A stretch of 64,000 nucleotides of DNA from Pomphorhynchus laevis (GCA_012934845.2 WNNJ02001792.1:1-64000); one strand, 5' to 3'; shown: positions 36,913-46,486, counted from the stretch's first letter. The notes: a model not told the origin generated them from the sequence alone. Made by a program: numbers and translations.

Positions 36913-36959
36913 GTAAGTGTTACGATAAAATTTGCCATTTTGCTTCATCGTGATCGTCG

Positions 36960-37719
36960 TGAGTGCTTCTTTCCCTTACAATATAAGTTTTCGTTATGAA
37001 ATATAAAATGCTTGAAATACCTAGTTGTTTTGAAAATGATGATGCTGCTATTTCTATCGTATGTTATATGTGTGTGGTTAAACATCTGTGGTTGTGCTAT
37101 GTTTAGAGCATGCCTTTTTGGCTGTCAAACATGTATATAATGCGTATAGTTATGTTTTTGTAAATTTATACGCGTTCTTTCAAGCTTAACCTGCAACTGG
37201 ATGTCAATAATTATCTTAGCCACGGACCATGGGAATTACAATAACGGTAAAGTATAGGATCAAGGTCGGAAGATCAGTCTATTAAACTAAGGAATGCATG
37301 CTTTCCTCTTTTTATATGAAGAATAACTCTTTTTTACTCTTTTGGCAGTAGATTTTTACCCTGACCTGATAATCAAATGACAGTAAGGATATGGTAGCAT
37401 TAATGTTTTTTAATTAGTACGATATTATAATCTCTTATATTATAATCTCGTTCAATGGCCAACAACAATAAATAAGTCAAATCTTAAAGATTATCCGATT
37501 ATGCCGAATTGAAGTAAAGAATATTTAAGAATCGTTATCATACTGACAAATACTTACATGTGTTCATACATTTTCTTAGCATTTTTACAATTTAATAATT
37601 CATTCTTAATTTGCATCTACTTATCTGCATCTTGTTAGATTCTCGTTTAGTTGAACAAATCGATCACTTAATTAACGCTAAATACATTTTCTAAAATTAA
37701 TACTTTAATCTTTAAAAAG
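36960..37719. other. Sequence without a supported gene
   Basis: A short frame (36996-37106) begins MKYKMLEIPSCFENDDAA and ends after CYMCVVKHLWLCYV. It is too short to call. The rest is AT-rich. Confidence 0.4.
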
Positions 37720-38250
37720 ATCCTTTTATGAAATGGTCAATGATAATTAAGATTAGAGGTTATCAAGTTGAACTGCTATGTTATCACGTTTCGACCCTCA
37801 TTCCTTGACACAATATAGCAGCGGAGACAAATACATTCTAATGACTTAGTTCCTCTGATGAAATTTGATTATCGAGTATCTTTTTCTAATACAAAGCATA
37901 TTATTTATTTAAATATGATTTATTATTCTGTAAATTTAAATAATAATTTTAATTAATAATTAAAATTCAAAATAAAAGTCAATTTTTACGAAGTGACTAA
38001 TAAATAATATGTTTGAAAAAAGAATAGAGAATATCAGGATGAACTATTATGTTATCAGGTTTTGTCCATATTCCTCGACCCAAATATTCAAATATTTGGG
38101 GCAAAATACATGCAAATGGCGTGTTTCATATGATGAAATTTGATTATCATCTTATTCTAATACAAAGTATATTATTTACTATCCTTCCATAAAAATTTTC
38201 CACTTTTAAGTTTAAATTTATAATATTTTGTTCATATATAATTATATTTT
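37720..38250 (-). repeat. Rep-A, two minus-strand copies in series
   Basis: The first core is at about 37755-37845 (GAACTGCTATGTTATCACG, CAATATAGCAGCGGAGACAA) and the second at about 38030-38125 (GAACTATTATGTTATCAGG, TTTGGGGCAAAATACATG). Each is followed by the AT-rich body. Confidence 0.6.
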
Positions 38251-39480
38251 GAATTACAATGTTATTTAATTCGAATCGCACTGTTCAAGTGAGATGATTA
38301 CTCACTAGATGACTTCAATGCTCATGTTGGAACGAAATTGTTACTTGGATGGGAGTTGTGTTAATTATATATATCTAATCTACCTATATACAAACTAGTA
38401 GCGTTGACCTGTTGCATTTTTTTCATTTGATATTAGATTTGATCACGAAAGGCAGTAGAAATCAGAACCTTAATGTTTCCGATTGCCAGAAGTTCAGTAT
38501 ATATAACTGGAATAGTATCTTATTAAATAAATAAGACACAAAATAATAAAATAAGTAAATAAAATGGCAGTTGACGGTTCCATCATTTATTTAAATAGCT
38601 ACAAAATGGCTATTATCCTCGTATGTTTCCATATGGGAAAGATTTTTCCTATTAAATCAACGGAAACTTGAAAATCAAAAGTTATTTTTCTATTACTTAT
38701 TTACTTACTTAAAAACAATTATATTCTGACTTTTTATTTTTATGCAAGAAGAAAGTCAAGTTAGTTTATGAACTAGCAAAAAATGTTAAGGTCAACATTT
38801 ATCCTCACTTTATATTTATTGACTTTATCATGTTAATACCCACTATGGTTTTAGTGGTTTAGTTTTCTCGTGTTGACATGAGAAAGTGAAGACTTCTTCA
38901 ACTTTGTTTTGATGAATGCTGAAAAAACCGAAATGGTTCACATACACCAACGACTTAAAAGTTACTACAATAGACGCTTTATCCGTTCCAGCGCTCACTA
39001 TGTTCAAGTATATACTGTGAATTTATGAATAAACGTGTCAATGTTAGCAAATTAATGTTGGCTTATTCATGGCAATTTTATTACGGATCCGAGAAAGTTT
39101 ATATTTTAATAAAAATATTTAGCGAATTAAATATTATCGAATATCTGCAATATTAAATTTTAGATAATCTTAATATTTTAAAAGTTTGAACATTAAATAT
39201 TCAATTTAAAATTCAATTTAATATTTTTATTTATAATATTTATATTCTCATTGCTTATGGAATCAGTATTGTATATAATTTGTGTATCATGTTCAATAAT
39301 AAATTCGGTTTTAAAATCAAAAATGTTTGTCATCTTAAAATATCGATACGTTTTGTATCAATACAATATGTTGATTATATTTAAACGAATGACATTCTGA
39401 AGAAAATGTTAGTTAATAATAAAATAATTATCTATATATTTTACTTCTTAAAATATGTGAATGATTAAATTTATTGTAAA
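38251..39480. other. AT-rich sequence without recognised gene
   Basis: Nothing recognised. Confidence 0.5.
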
Positions 39481-39505
39481 ACATGTAGGCCCAACGCGAA
39501 AGAAT

Positions 39506-39541
39506 GACGAATGCCGTTTCGTCATCACAATGACTCATCAG
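39506..39541 (-). ncRNA. Hammerhead-ribozyme-like core, copy 1
   Basis: Minus strand, 5' to 3': CTGATGA (39541-39535), helix II GTCA-TTGTGA-TGAC (39534-39521, a 4-bp stem), GAAA (39520-39517), C-G-GCATT-C-G as a short helix III, and GTC with the putative cleavage C at 39506. CTGATGAGTC...GACGAAAC is the classic hammerhead core. Helix I is not apparent: the first flanking pair would be A-A in both copies. Confidence 0.5.
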
Positions 39542-39814
39542 TGGCAGATCCCTCCCACTACTGGATGCAGAGGAGGACTGGCAGACGGCAATCAATGAAT
39601 GAATCAATGTGAATGATGTACTAGAAAATTTTCTAGTAACATCATAGAGTACTAAATCAGCACTACTGATTCACCAAATAGGATCATTAGCAAAAGCACT
39701 GGCAAATACCAGCGCAGGTCTCTTTTATATCGGCTAACTTTAATCATGAATTTATGGAGTGAGATCATTCCGCGTGAATTTATTGTAAAACATGTAAGCC
39801 AGACGCGAAAGTAT

Positions 39815-39850
39815 GACGAATGCCGTTTCGTCATCACAATGACTCATCAG
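39815..39850 (-). ncRNA. Hammerhead-ribozyme-like core, copy 2
   Basis: Identical core to copy 1, with CTGATGA at 39850-39844, helix II at 39843-39830, GAAA at 39829-39826 and C17 at 39815. Just outside it the sequence folds back: TCATCACAATGAC (39831-39843) is mirrored by GTCATTGTGATGA (39850-39862), so helix II has been copied in inverted orientation at the unit boundary. Confidence 0.5.
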
Positions 39851-39870
39851 TCATTGTGATGATTAGCACA

Positions 39871-40450
39871 AGCAACATGATTATTACTTCAAATGTCGTT
39901 ACTTAATATTTGATTGTCAATTTAGAAACTTTGACTGTTAAATATTGTTCAAAACCTCATTTAACAAGTTAAAATATAAAATAATATTTAAAATATAAAA
40001 TATTTATATTTATATAAAATAATATAATATATTTTAACAATTTAAAATATAAAATAATATAACAATTTAGCTTATTGAGGTCACTACTTTTAAATAATCA
40101 ATTTAAGGAGAAGCTCAATGTTTTAAAGGTTTTATTAATATAAATACATTTGGCCTGAGATCAAACAGATTAATAATTACACAAGTATACTGAAAATGTA
40201 AACTGAAAATATGTAATCTGAAAAATAAGTCGGTAAACTTATAAATATTAACTCGATTATATAATGTATGCAGCAATTCCACTATTCTCGGTTTGGTAAC
40301 CTTAGTAGTAACAGCTAAAGTATAAAACGTGTAAGATATTTTTTATTTTACAACGGTGTTTTGCTCTTGTGTTATTTTATGTCTGATGTACACAATTTGA
40401 TCCATGACTTACTGCAAAATTCGTTGTATGAATAAGTTTCTATTTAAAGT
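39871..40450. other. AT-rich sequence, nothing recognised
   Basis: I see no supported feature. Confidence 0.5.
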
Positions 40451-40462
40451 TGTCTTCCCTAG

Positions 40463-40546
40463 ACAGTGACTAAATTACGTGAGAAGAAAGCGGATCGCAT
40501 ATTGTGTCTGCGGCGTATACTTAGATTGGAAATGATGAAATTCTAG
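40463..40546 (+). CDS. Candidate terminal coding exon, unknown product
   Basis: A good acceptor (GTTGTCTTCCCTAG) is followed in phase 0 by 27 codons and TAG: TVTKLREKKADRI then LCLRRILRLEMMKF. The patch is GC-richer than its surroundings, with basic amphipathic helix character, and AATAAA follows at 40711. It could be the last exon of a gene whose other exons lie to the left. I do not recognise the protein, and an isolated 84-base exon cannot be confirmed by eye. Confidence 0.3.
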   Translation, partial: TVTKLREKKADRILCLRRILRLEMMKF

Positions 40547-40719
40547 TAACACAAAGGTTTACCTGTAATTTTAATATGAAGTAAGTCTTTAATTCAAAAC
40601 CAAGAACATTAGCATTTCATAATTTGAATTATATAATTTATAATGCCATCATAAAACGCGGATCATTTTACATTTTCACAAATTTAAACAGTTAGTCAAA
40701 CTGTATCGAAAATAAATTT

Positions 40720-41170
40720 AAATTACTGAATCATAATTATAAAATGTACACAAATATGCAGTTTTTTAAGTTTCGCAATTATTTTTGTAATTATTAACTT
40801 GAAAGCTTCGCCACTTTAAAATGATTGATAAAATAGTGTCATTAATTATTTAAATTTTCAACAATATGAAATTAAGCATTTACACTAAACGAGTATGATT
40901 GTTGCTAATTGTTTTTAAATAATTAATGTCTTATAATCATATTTTATAATTATATTTTATGATTAGGGCCGTTGAACAAATGAGATAAGAATATATTGTA
41001 TTAAATAAAAAAGTAAGCGAATAAATTAAATACAATCTGATCAATTTATATTAATTATTATTTTTTATTTTAATAGGTAAATTGTTTTTAAAATTGATGA
41101 ATTAAAAATTGTTTAATTTCAAATGATTCACAGATAAATGCATTTGACTCTGTAATTTCCAATATTTTCC
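40720..41170. other. AT-rich sequence, nothing recognised
   Basis: I see no supported feature. Confidence 0.5.
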
Positions 41171-41276
41171 AATAATAATTCTAATTATTTATTATCTAAT
41201 CAATTAATAATTTGGCATTACATTTAATTAATTACACATTTTATCTATATATAAATCTAACAAGCATAATTTAAAA

Positions 41277-42394
41277 CAGTGTTTCTCAAAGTGGTCCGTA
41301 GCGCCCCCTTTGGGCCTGTTTGACGTATCAGGGGGGGGCGGTAGAGAATTTTTGATTAAAAAGGGGTCCATGAAAGAGAGGTGGGGGTCGGTGAAAAAAA
41401 TGTAAATTTTCGTCGAAAACGACGAAGAATTCAATTCCTTATTGCACCACACCGAAGTTAGATGGTTATCAAAAGGTTGTTGTTTGAATAGAGTTTTGAA
41501 TCTATATAGCTCTGTCATTGAATTTTTTATCGAAAGAGATGATCCAATACACCTAAAGTTAAACGAATCAATAGTTGATATAGCATATTTGACTGATTTG
41601 TTTAATTTATTTAATGAAATGAATCTAAAACTACAGGGCAATGATCTAAACTTAATAAAGGCAAAATCTGTGCTAGCAGGATTTGTAAATAAGATATTAT
41701 TATACAAACAGAATTTAGGAAGAGGCATATTTACACAATTCCCAAATCTTGAATTAGCAAAGCCTTCAGAAGATGATATTCTTGCTTACTGCAGCCATCT
41801 TGATACCCTATATTATGATTTTAATCAAAGATTTGTCGATATTTTTACAATGAACATACCTGATTGGATTCTAGATCGTTTTTCGAACATTCCTACAGAA
41901 GGATCAGCAAGATTGCAAGAAGAATTATTGGAATTGAGTAATGATTATGAATTGAAATTCAAATTCAAAAGCGGCTATCAACAATTTTGGTTGCAAAATA
42001 AAATTCAACAAAGTTATCCTGAAACATGGGTAATCGTTCAGAAGTTTTTGATTGCCTTCCCAACGTCATATCTGGTCGAAAGAGGATTTAGCGCAGTTAC
42101 AAATCTTTTGTCAAAGAAAAGAAATCGTCTTCAAATAGTTCAGAGAGGCAATCTAAGACTTCTATTAACTAATATAGAACCGAAAATCAAAACCCTGGTA
42201 GACTCGCACCAGATACATCCGTCTCATTAAACACTTAACGCAAACTATTATTTAAATATATGGAGATCGTGCTTAAAATAAACTATAAGTAAATCAGAAT
42301 TTTTATTAATATATTTTTTTATATCAGGGGGTCCATAATAAATATTGTTTTTTTTCAAAGGGGGCGGCTGACAAAAAAAGTTTGAGGAACACTG
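41277..42394 (+). mobile_element. hAT-superfamily DNA transposon, internally shortened
   Basis: It begins CAGTGTTTCTCAAAGT (41277) and ends AGTTTGAGGAACACTG (to 42394); the 16-bp terminal inverted repeats differ at two positions. The element is flanked by a perfect 8-bp target duplication ATTTAAAA (41269-41276 and 42395-42402), the hAT hallmark. The 1118-bp element carries only the C-terminal part of a transposase, so it is non-autonomous or an internal deletion product. Confidence 0.93.
41442..42230 (+). CDS. hAT transposase, C-terminal half (SCAND3/ZBED5/FAM200-like)
   Basis: An open frame of 262 codons starts HHTEVRWLSKGCCLNRVLNL, the conserved TEVRWLSKG box of this transposase group. It ends with the hAT dimerisation region, FPTSYLVERGFSAVTNLLSK followed by RNRLQIVQRGNLRLLL. 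The N-terminal BED finger and the first catalytic aspartates are missing, consistent with the short element. The frame is uninterrupted, so this copy is young, or the ORF has been kept. The true start may be upstream, since the TEVRWLSKG box is normally internal to the protein. The opposite-strand frame 41228-41728 is a shadow. Confidence 0.85.
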   Translation: MHHTEVRWLSKGCCLNRVLNLYSSVIEFFIERDDPIHLKLNESIVDIAYLTDLFNLFNEMNLKLQGNDLNLIKAKSVLAGFVNKILLYKQNLGRGIFTQFPNLELAKPSEDDILAYCSHLDTLYYDFNQRFVDIFTMNIPDWILDRFSNIPTEGSARLQEELLELSNDYELKFKFKSGYQQFWLQNKIQQSYPETWVIVQKFLIAFPTSYLVERGFSAVTNLLSKKRNRLQIVQRGNLRLLLTNIEPKIKTLVDSHQIHPSH

Positions 42395-42594
42395 ATTTAA
42401 AATAATAAATATTAAATTTTTCGATAATACATTTCAAGCAAATACTATCCGAGCAAACAAATGACTTTTCTTATCATCACCGTAAAATTAAATTATTCAA
42501 CTGATTTCTTTAACGAATCACTTTTGCAAATTTAAGATCATCCAAATTCTGAACTATACATTGAGTCAATATAAATAAATTGAGCTTTAAAAGT

Positions 42595-43083
42595 TATTAA
42601 AGAATTTAATAGAATTTTAATAGTTTTAAAAGAATTGTGCTACATACTCGGTGTTCCATTTATATTACTCAGTGCATATTTAACATTCAACAATGTTTAG
42701 CATACTTACTATATGAAAAGTGAAACACCGTATTGAGTGATGTTTGCTCATACACTATGAGACTATTCTAATTTAGGTTGAATTTGTAAGTATACCTTTA
42801 ACACACAAATTGTCTAACACGTTTAAATTATTATAATATTACATAATATTATAGTTGGCGATAATTTTATGCAAGAGATAAGTACGATAAGTATTTTATA
42901 CATACAATTTATTTTTAATTAATAAGCTAATTAAATGTAAGTTATTTTTCGTATAATTTGCATTCTATTTCAATTTGTATATTATTTTGTACTGATGAAC
43001 AAAATCTAATTATATTTTAATAATTATAATTAGAATTATAAATTATAATTATAATTATAATTTTTTTTTATTTTAAATTTTTA
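42595..43083. other. AT-rich sequence, nothing recognised
   Basis: It ends in an (ATTATA)-type run that adjoins the 3' end of the RLE retroelement. Confidence 0.5.
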
Positions 43084-43134
43084 TTATTAATAATAAATAA
43101 CGAATACACATTATACCCGCAAATGGGCATTAGT

Positions 43135-45057
43135 TCAACGATAGAAATCATTGTCTACAATTTCTTCTGAGAAAACCTGATTCAAGCTGTTTAACATAGT
43201 TCCGTCTGACTGTATTGCACCGTTCTTGCGTAAACGTGGGGCTCGTAAACATGCTGAGGCGGAGCGGGCTATTTCAATGGATATTTTCCTTTTGATCCGA
43301 GTGAGCGTTTCGGCGTATTCTGCATTCGTTCGGCGAGAGATTGCACCAGAAAGGGTTTTCAGTAATTTGATTGCCTGATCCCCCAATCCACCAGATGAAG
43401 ATAATACGAACGGAATGAATGTCCCTCGTTCCACCTCCACTATTCTTTCATTGTATTTAGACAATTTTCGTTGTTCATTGTACTGAAAATTTGCTTCGAG
43501 AGATCTAGAGCTACTGGCCTGAGCAAAAACCGAAAAAACCGTAACGTCTAGAAACGTCCGCTCAAACCAATCGTTGCCAAGTCCAGAACAAACAATATCA
43601 AGCCGGGCACTAATGTCACGTGTAGTTGTGCGTTCCATAAATTTTAGATTTGCAGGTACTGTGCTTAGGACCGGCTCCGTGTTCACAGAGTTACACACTC
43701 GAGAAAGCTCTATGGCAAGTATGTCCCTTATAGCGTTGTGGCGTATAATAGGAAGGCCCCCGTTTCTACAAGCAAGTGCATGACTTATATCCAGCTTCTC
43801 ACCACAAGGACAAAAACGATTCGTCAGGTCTGAAGGCACTTGTCCATAACGGCTGGCTATGGCATCTTTGAATTGATTGGAAGATAGATTGTGCTTTTCG
43901 GTTGATAGAGGCAATGCACTTAACCACGATGATGCACCTGATCGCATCGCATGCGTAATCGCGTTGTGAACTGAAGAATCGAAATGGTCAGCTACGCTAT
44001 GTAGTCGCTCTTTCAACCTGCTCATTCGTATGGAAGTAATATCTAGTAATCTTGATTTTTGAATATCATATAGAGCTTCTGCTTGGACACCGATGTCATA
44101 CGTTGATGCGAGAGATAATGAGCTATCGTACTCTAGACTCAATGTAAAGGTGGGGTCCACAATTCCAAGTCCTCCCAGCTTTAAAGGAGATGTGAGTAAC
44201 ACCTTCCAATTCTGATTTAGATTCCAATCTGCGAAAAGGGGAAGAAGAACATCTCTAAGTGCAGATCCCAAGTCCGTTAACCAGTCTTCATGACACTTGC
44301 TTGTTCGTAAAGAAAATATCCATTTCATTTGGACTGAGTTTATCAGGCCGCAGTATGCAACGTGCGGATCGATGTTGGCAACCACTGCTAGTTTTCGCAC
44401 AAGTGCGGTCCATTTGTATGCTTTCAACCGGATAGTATCTTCCACAAACTCTGCAGACCCTATTGGAGCACCCAAGATCATTGTTCCGTTGATCGAGGTT
44501 TTGATGTCTGGTGAGGGAATATCATGAATAGAGATCGGGAAATGCGACACAAGTACACTCTTTTCTGGATTCACATGGTAGCCGAATTTAGGACCCTCGT
44601 GAATCAGTAAATCCCATACCGTTTTCAGTTCATCCGACTTTCCAACAAAATTCGCGTCGTCGGCATACCATTTTTGAAAAACGTTGGGGACCGAACGACT
44701 GATAAGTGCTATAAGAGGAAGTGACGAGATTGCGAAACCTGGCATCTCGAAGGGGTCTCCTTGCGTAAAACCCTCCATTGAGTAGATGCTACTGCCATCT
44801 CCAAGAACCAATTCTGCAGGAGTACTATATATATTATTTAGTACACGTGATAACGAGGGGCATCCGTACTCTATGTTATGCAGTGCTACATTTCGATTTA
44901 GAGAGTTGAACGCATTAGAAGCGTCTATGGCTAGCATACACATGTCACGTCCTGATGTATATCTTGCACGTAGTGAGTGAACAGCATGATCGATACCTCC
45001 TTTCTGTCCCGCAGCTAGCTGGGAAATCCCGGCCACCTGTTGAATATCCTTTCTCAC
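43135..45057 (-). CDS. Retroelement reverse transcriptase plus restriction-like endonuclease
   Basis: A 640-codon frame. RT palm residues: motif A LAIDASNAFNSLNR (Asp45), motif B GFTQGDP (about 96-102), motif C YADDA (Asp133/134), motif D GYHVNPEKS (about 159-167), motif E LGAPIGS (about 195-201). A long thumb and linker follows. Next is a zinc motif C-x-C-x7-H-x3-C (Cys416, Cys418, His426, Cys430), and then ARLDIV (Asp487), FLDVTVF (Asp504) and RKLSKY (Lys531, Lys534). That spacing of two acids and Lys before the zinc-linked C-terminus is what R2-type restriction-like endonucleases show. The first listed codon is GTG; the frame is open further upstream (SGGIRPIGIGDTARRI), so translation probably begins in the preceding ORF. 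The endonuclease call is inferred from motif order. Confidence 0.8.
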   Translation of the reverse strand: MRKDIQQVAGISQLAAGQKGGIDHAVHSLRARYTSGRDMCMLAIDASNAFNSLNRNVALHNIEYGCPSLSRVLNNIYSTPAELVLGDGSSIYSMEGFTQGDPFEMPGFAISSLPLIALISRSVPNVFQKWYADDANFVGKSDELKTVWDLLIHEGPKFGYHVNPEKSVLVSHFPISIHDIPSPDIKTSINGTMILGAPIGSAEFVEDTIRLKAYKWTALVRKLAVVANIDPHVAYCGLINSVQMKWIFSLRTSKCHEDWLTDLGSALRDVLLPLFADWNLNQNWKVLLTSPLKLGGLGIVDPTFTLSLEYDSSLSLASTYDIGVQAEALYDIQKSRLLDITSIRMSRLKERLHSVADHFDSSVHNAITHAMRSGASSWLSALPLSTEKHNLSSNQFKDAIASRYGQVPSDLTNRFCPCGEKLDISHALACRNGGLPIIRHNAIRDILAIELSRVCNSVNTEPVLSTVPANLKFMERTTTRDISARLDIVCSGLGNDWFERTFLDVTVFSVFAQASSSRSLEANFQYNEQRKLSKYNERIVEVERGTFIPFVLSSSGGLGDQAIKLLKTLSGAISRRTNAEYAETLTRIKRKISIEIARSASACLRAPRLRKNGAIQSDGTMLNSLNQVFSEEIVDNDFYR

Positions 45058-45076
45058 GATCTCTATTATCGCCTTG

Positions 45077-46222
45077 CTAACTATTCGTCTTGCGGTGTCC
45101 CCGATTCCAATCGGCCGAATGCCACCCGATTTTTTTTTGTAGGGCGATTAAGCGACAAGTTGTAAAAGCTTCTAGCTGAATGGGTTCCACTGACTCAGTC
45201 GCTAGCCTTATCGCAAATGAAGCAAGGGACCGTGCTAAATTTATCGAGTCCTGTCCAAATTTCGTTAACATGTGCCTCCAGCTGAGTGCGTCTAGGCCAG
45301 ATGGACCAGCTCCACCTTGAGTTCGCTTGCAAGCACGAATAATACATTGATCGTCCAACACGAAATATCGGCTAGTTTGATGAGTAACTGTTCCAGGTAA
45401 GTATTCGGAGAGTAATGCACTATGCATTATAGGTGCTGCTTGAGGATGAAGATCAGATAGTGCTTCCCTAACGGACTTGCCGTTTATGCATTCGTCGGGT
45501 GATAGCATTCGGGATAGAGTTTCACCTTCCAAAATGGACGTACTTGCGGCCAACCGTCCACGAGTCACTAAATTTCGATAGCGCTTAGTCCAATCCATAT
45601 CATTCTTGTCATTCCGCAAAGATCTTTCACTCTGCAGATAGTTTGCCTCGCTGTACAGTTCGCCTATTTTCCCAGATTCCCAAAGTGCTAGTCTGCGCTC
45701 TAAGGTTTTTCTTACTATCCCAATTCTCGAAGTTTGTAATCTCTGCAAAATACAATGAGAAAATACTGTTGCCTTTATCAAGGAAAAATTTGCGTCCATC
45801 CCATTGCTTGCAACGCACGAATAGAAAGATGTCAGTATCTTGATGACCATACGACTAGCATTACACGCTGGTAACATCAATAAGTTGGGACGCCATTGGA
45901 TGACATAGTCGTAAACTTGTCTCATAGATAAGACTTCGGTAAGCGGAGATTTAGGTATGTTCATTACGGATTGAGTAGCTGTGAAGTTAATAGAAGGGTT
46001 ACCTGCAACCTTACTAATTTTAGTTGACTGGGAGGCAGAATCTGAACATCCATCGTAAGGATTCGCATGAACAATTTTCATTTTAGAAGAATTTAGACAA
46101 TCAGAAACTCGACAATTTGTGCATTTTCTATTGTTTTTCGCACATTTAAAACCCTTACAGCGAGCTGCAGGACTATTACAAGTGCAGCAGAGTTGCATTG
46201 ATGAAGTTTTTCCTCGGACCAT
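45077..46222 (-). CDS. N-terminal retroelement ORF: cysteine cluster and start of the RT
   Basis: A 381-codon frame from ATG. Residues about 11-48 form a cysteine cluster (CCTC, CKGFKC, RKCTNC, SDCLNS) reminiscent of CXC/tesmin-type DNA-binding modules. A helical middle follows, and the end has the RT finger region: GGAGPSGLDALSWRHML and TTCRLIALQKK. The RT continues in the frame of the neighbouring ORF. The two frames meet at a run of nine A residues (about 45127-45135, minus strand) and differ by one base: removing or skipping one A would keep one frame. It may be a single-base insertion, an assembly error in a homopolymer, or a used slippage site; I cannot tell which. Confidence 0.7.
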   Translation of the reverse strand: MVRGKTSSMQLCCTCNSPAARCKGFKCAKNNRKCTNCRVSDCLNSSKMKIVHANPYDGCSDSASQSTKISKVAGNPSINFTATQSVMNIPKSPLTEVLSMRQVYDYVIQWRPNLLMLPACNASRMVIKILTSFYSCVASNGMDANFSLIKATVFSHCILQRLQTSRIGIVRKTLERRLALWESGKIGELYSEANYLQSERSLRNDKNDMDWTKRYRNLVTRGRLAASTSILEGETLSRMLSPDECINGKSVREALSDLHPQAAPIMHSALLSEYLPGTVTHQTSRYFVLDDQCIIRACKRTQGGAGPSGLDALSWRHMLTKFGQDSINLARSLASFAIRLATESVEPIQLEAFTTCRLIALQKKIGWHSADWNRGHRKTNS

Positions 46223-46360
46223 TTAGCAAGGATCTTGCTCTTCCGATTGTGAATTGTAAGATGTTTGTTATTGTATTTGACCTGTATTAATAATAATAAC
46301 CAAGAAAGTTGTGTGGTAAGTTGTTCAGAAATTATCTTGAACACTTATAACTTTTTCTTG

Positions 46361-46486
46361 ATAATCGCTCTTCTATAATCGTTCTTCTATAATCGTTCTT
46401 CTATAATCGTTCTTCTATAATCGATTAATCGCTCTTCTATAATCGTTCTTCTATAATCGCTCTTCTATAATCGCTCTTTGTATGTT
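46361..46486. repeat. 14-bp tandem repeat upstream of the RLE element
   Basis: TTCTATAATCGTTC or TTCTATAATCGCTC repeats about eight times with one short interruption (GATTAATCG). It lies at the 5' side of the retroelement and may be its 5' promoter array or the pre-existing target. Confidence 0.85.

Larger units (their letters stand above)
34626..36955 (+). repeat. Segmental duplication, right copy, with insertions
   Basis: Blocks of the 19.2-20.36 kb segment occur here scattered at 34668-34790, 34930-35015, 35745-35850 and 36238-36955. The last, about 710 bp, is almost unchanged. The intervening 35.2-35.7 kb carries a diverged Rep-A copy and a 107-codon frame (35484-35807) that I do not trust as a gene. 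The inverted repeat at 36.0 kb lies between the blocks. Confidence 0.8.
39478..39870 (-). mobile_element. 309-bp direct repeat with hammerhead-like cores (retrozyme-like)
   Basis: Two copies of a roughly 60-bp block (plus-strand landmarks TTTATTGTAAAACATGTA, CGCGAAAG, TGACGAATGCCGTTTCGTC) lie exactly 309 bp apart, bracketing one unit of unique sequence. On the minus strand each block carries a hammerhead-type core (see the two ncRNA entries). Short tandem units of this size with one ribozyme each are the known layout of animal retrozymes, thought to be mobilised by Penelope-like elements, whose fragments are abundant in this window. The 61-codon minus frame across the second block looks incidental. 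Confidence 0.45.
41175..42590 (+). repeat. Duplicated segment, copy 1 (partner 49.62-50.12 kb), contains a hAT element
   Basis: The sequence on both sides of the hAT element (left from about 41175, right to about 42590) recurs almost unchanged at 49620-49735 and 49930-50120. The two loci are therefore copies of one segment, not two insertions. Confidence 0.9.
43084..46350 (-). mobile_element. Reverse-transcriptase element with R2-like restriction-type endonuclease end
   Basis: On the minus strand the element has a short 5' leader preceded by a 14-bp tandem repeat, a cysteine-rich N-terminal ORF, and a large RT-endonuclease ORF in another frame. A short 3' region ends in an ATTATA-type simple-sequence run. 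No long terminal repeats were found. The long ORFs, with almost no damage, make this the youngest large element here. The RT text (DASNAFNSLNR, GFTQGDP, YADDA) and the end region resemble a widespread but poorly named retroelement family of cnidarians and other animals; the clade name is not known to me. A diverged relative lies at 7.07-7.72 kb. Confidence 0.75.

Noticed and set aside
36805-40546. Joining the 36.8 kb first-exon candidate to the 40.5 kb terminal-exon candidate
   Set aside because: The phases agree, but phase 0 is common and nothing else links them; left as separate candidates.
41228-41728. 166-codon minus-strand ORF across the hAT left end
   Set aside because: Antisense to the transposase and spans the TIR and flank; not a gene.
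43574-44980. Plus-strand frames of 64-76 codons opposite the retroelement ORF
   Set aside because: Shadows of the 640-codon minus-strand frame.
46361-46486. CRISPR-like array
   Set aside because: The 14-bp units are directly adjacent with no unique spacers; a simple tandem repeat in a eukaryotic genome.
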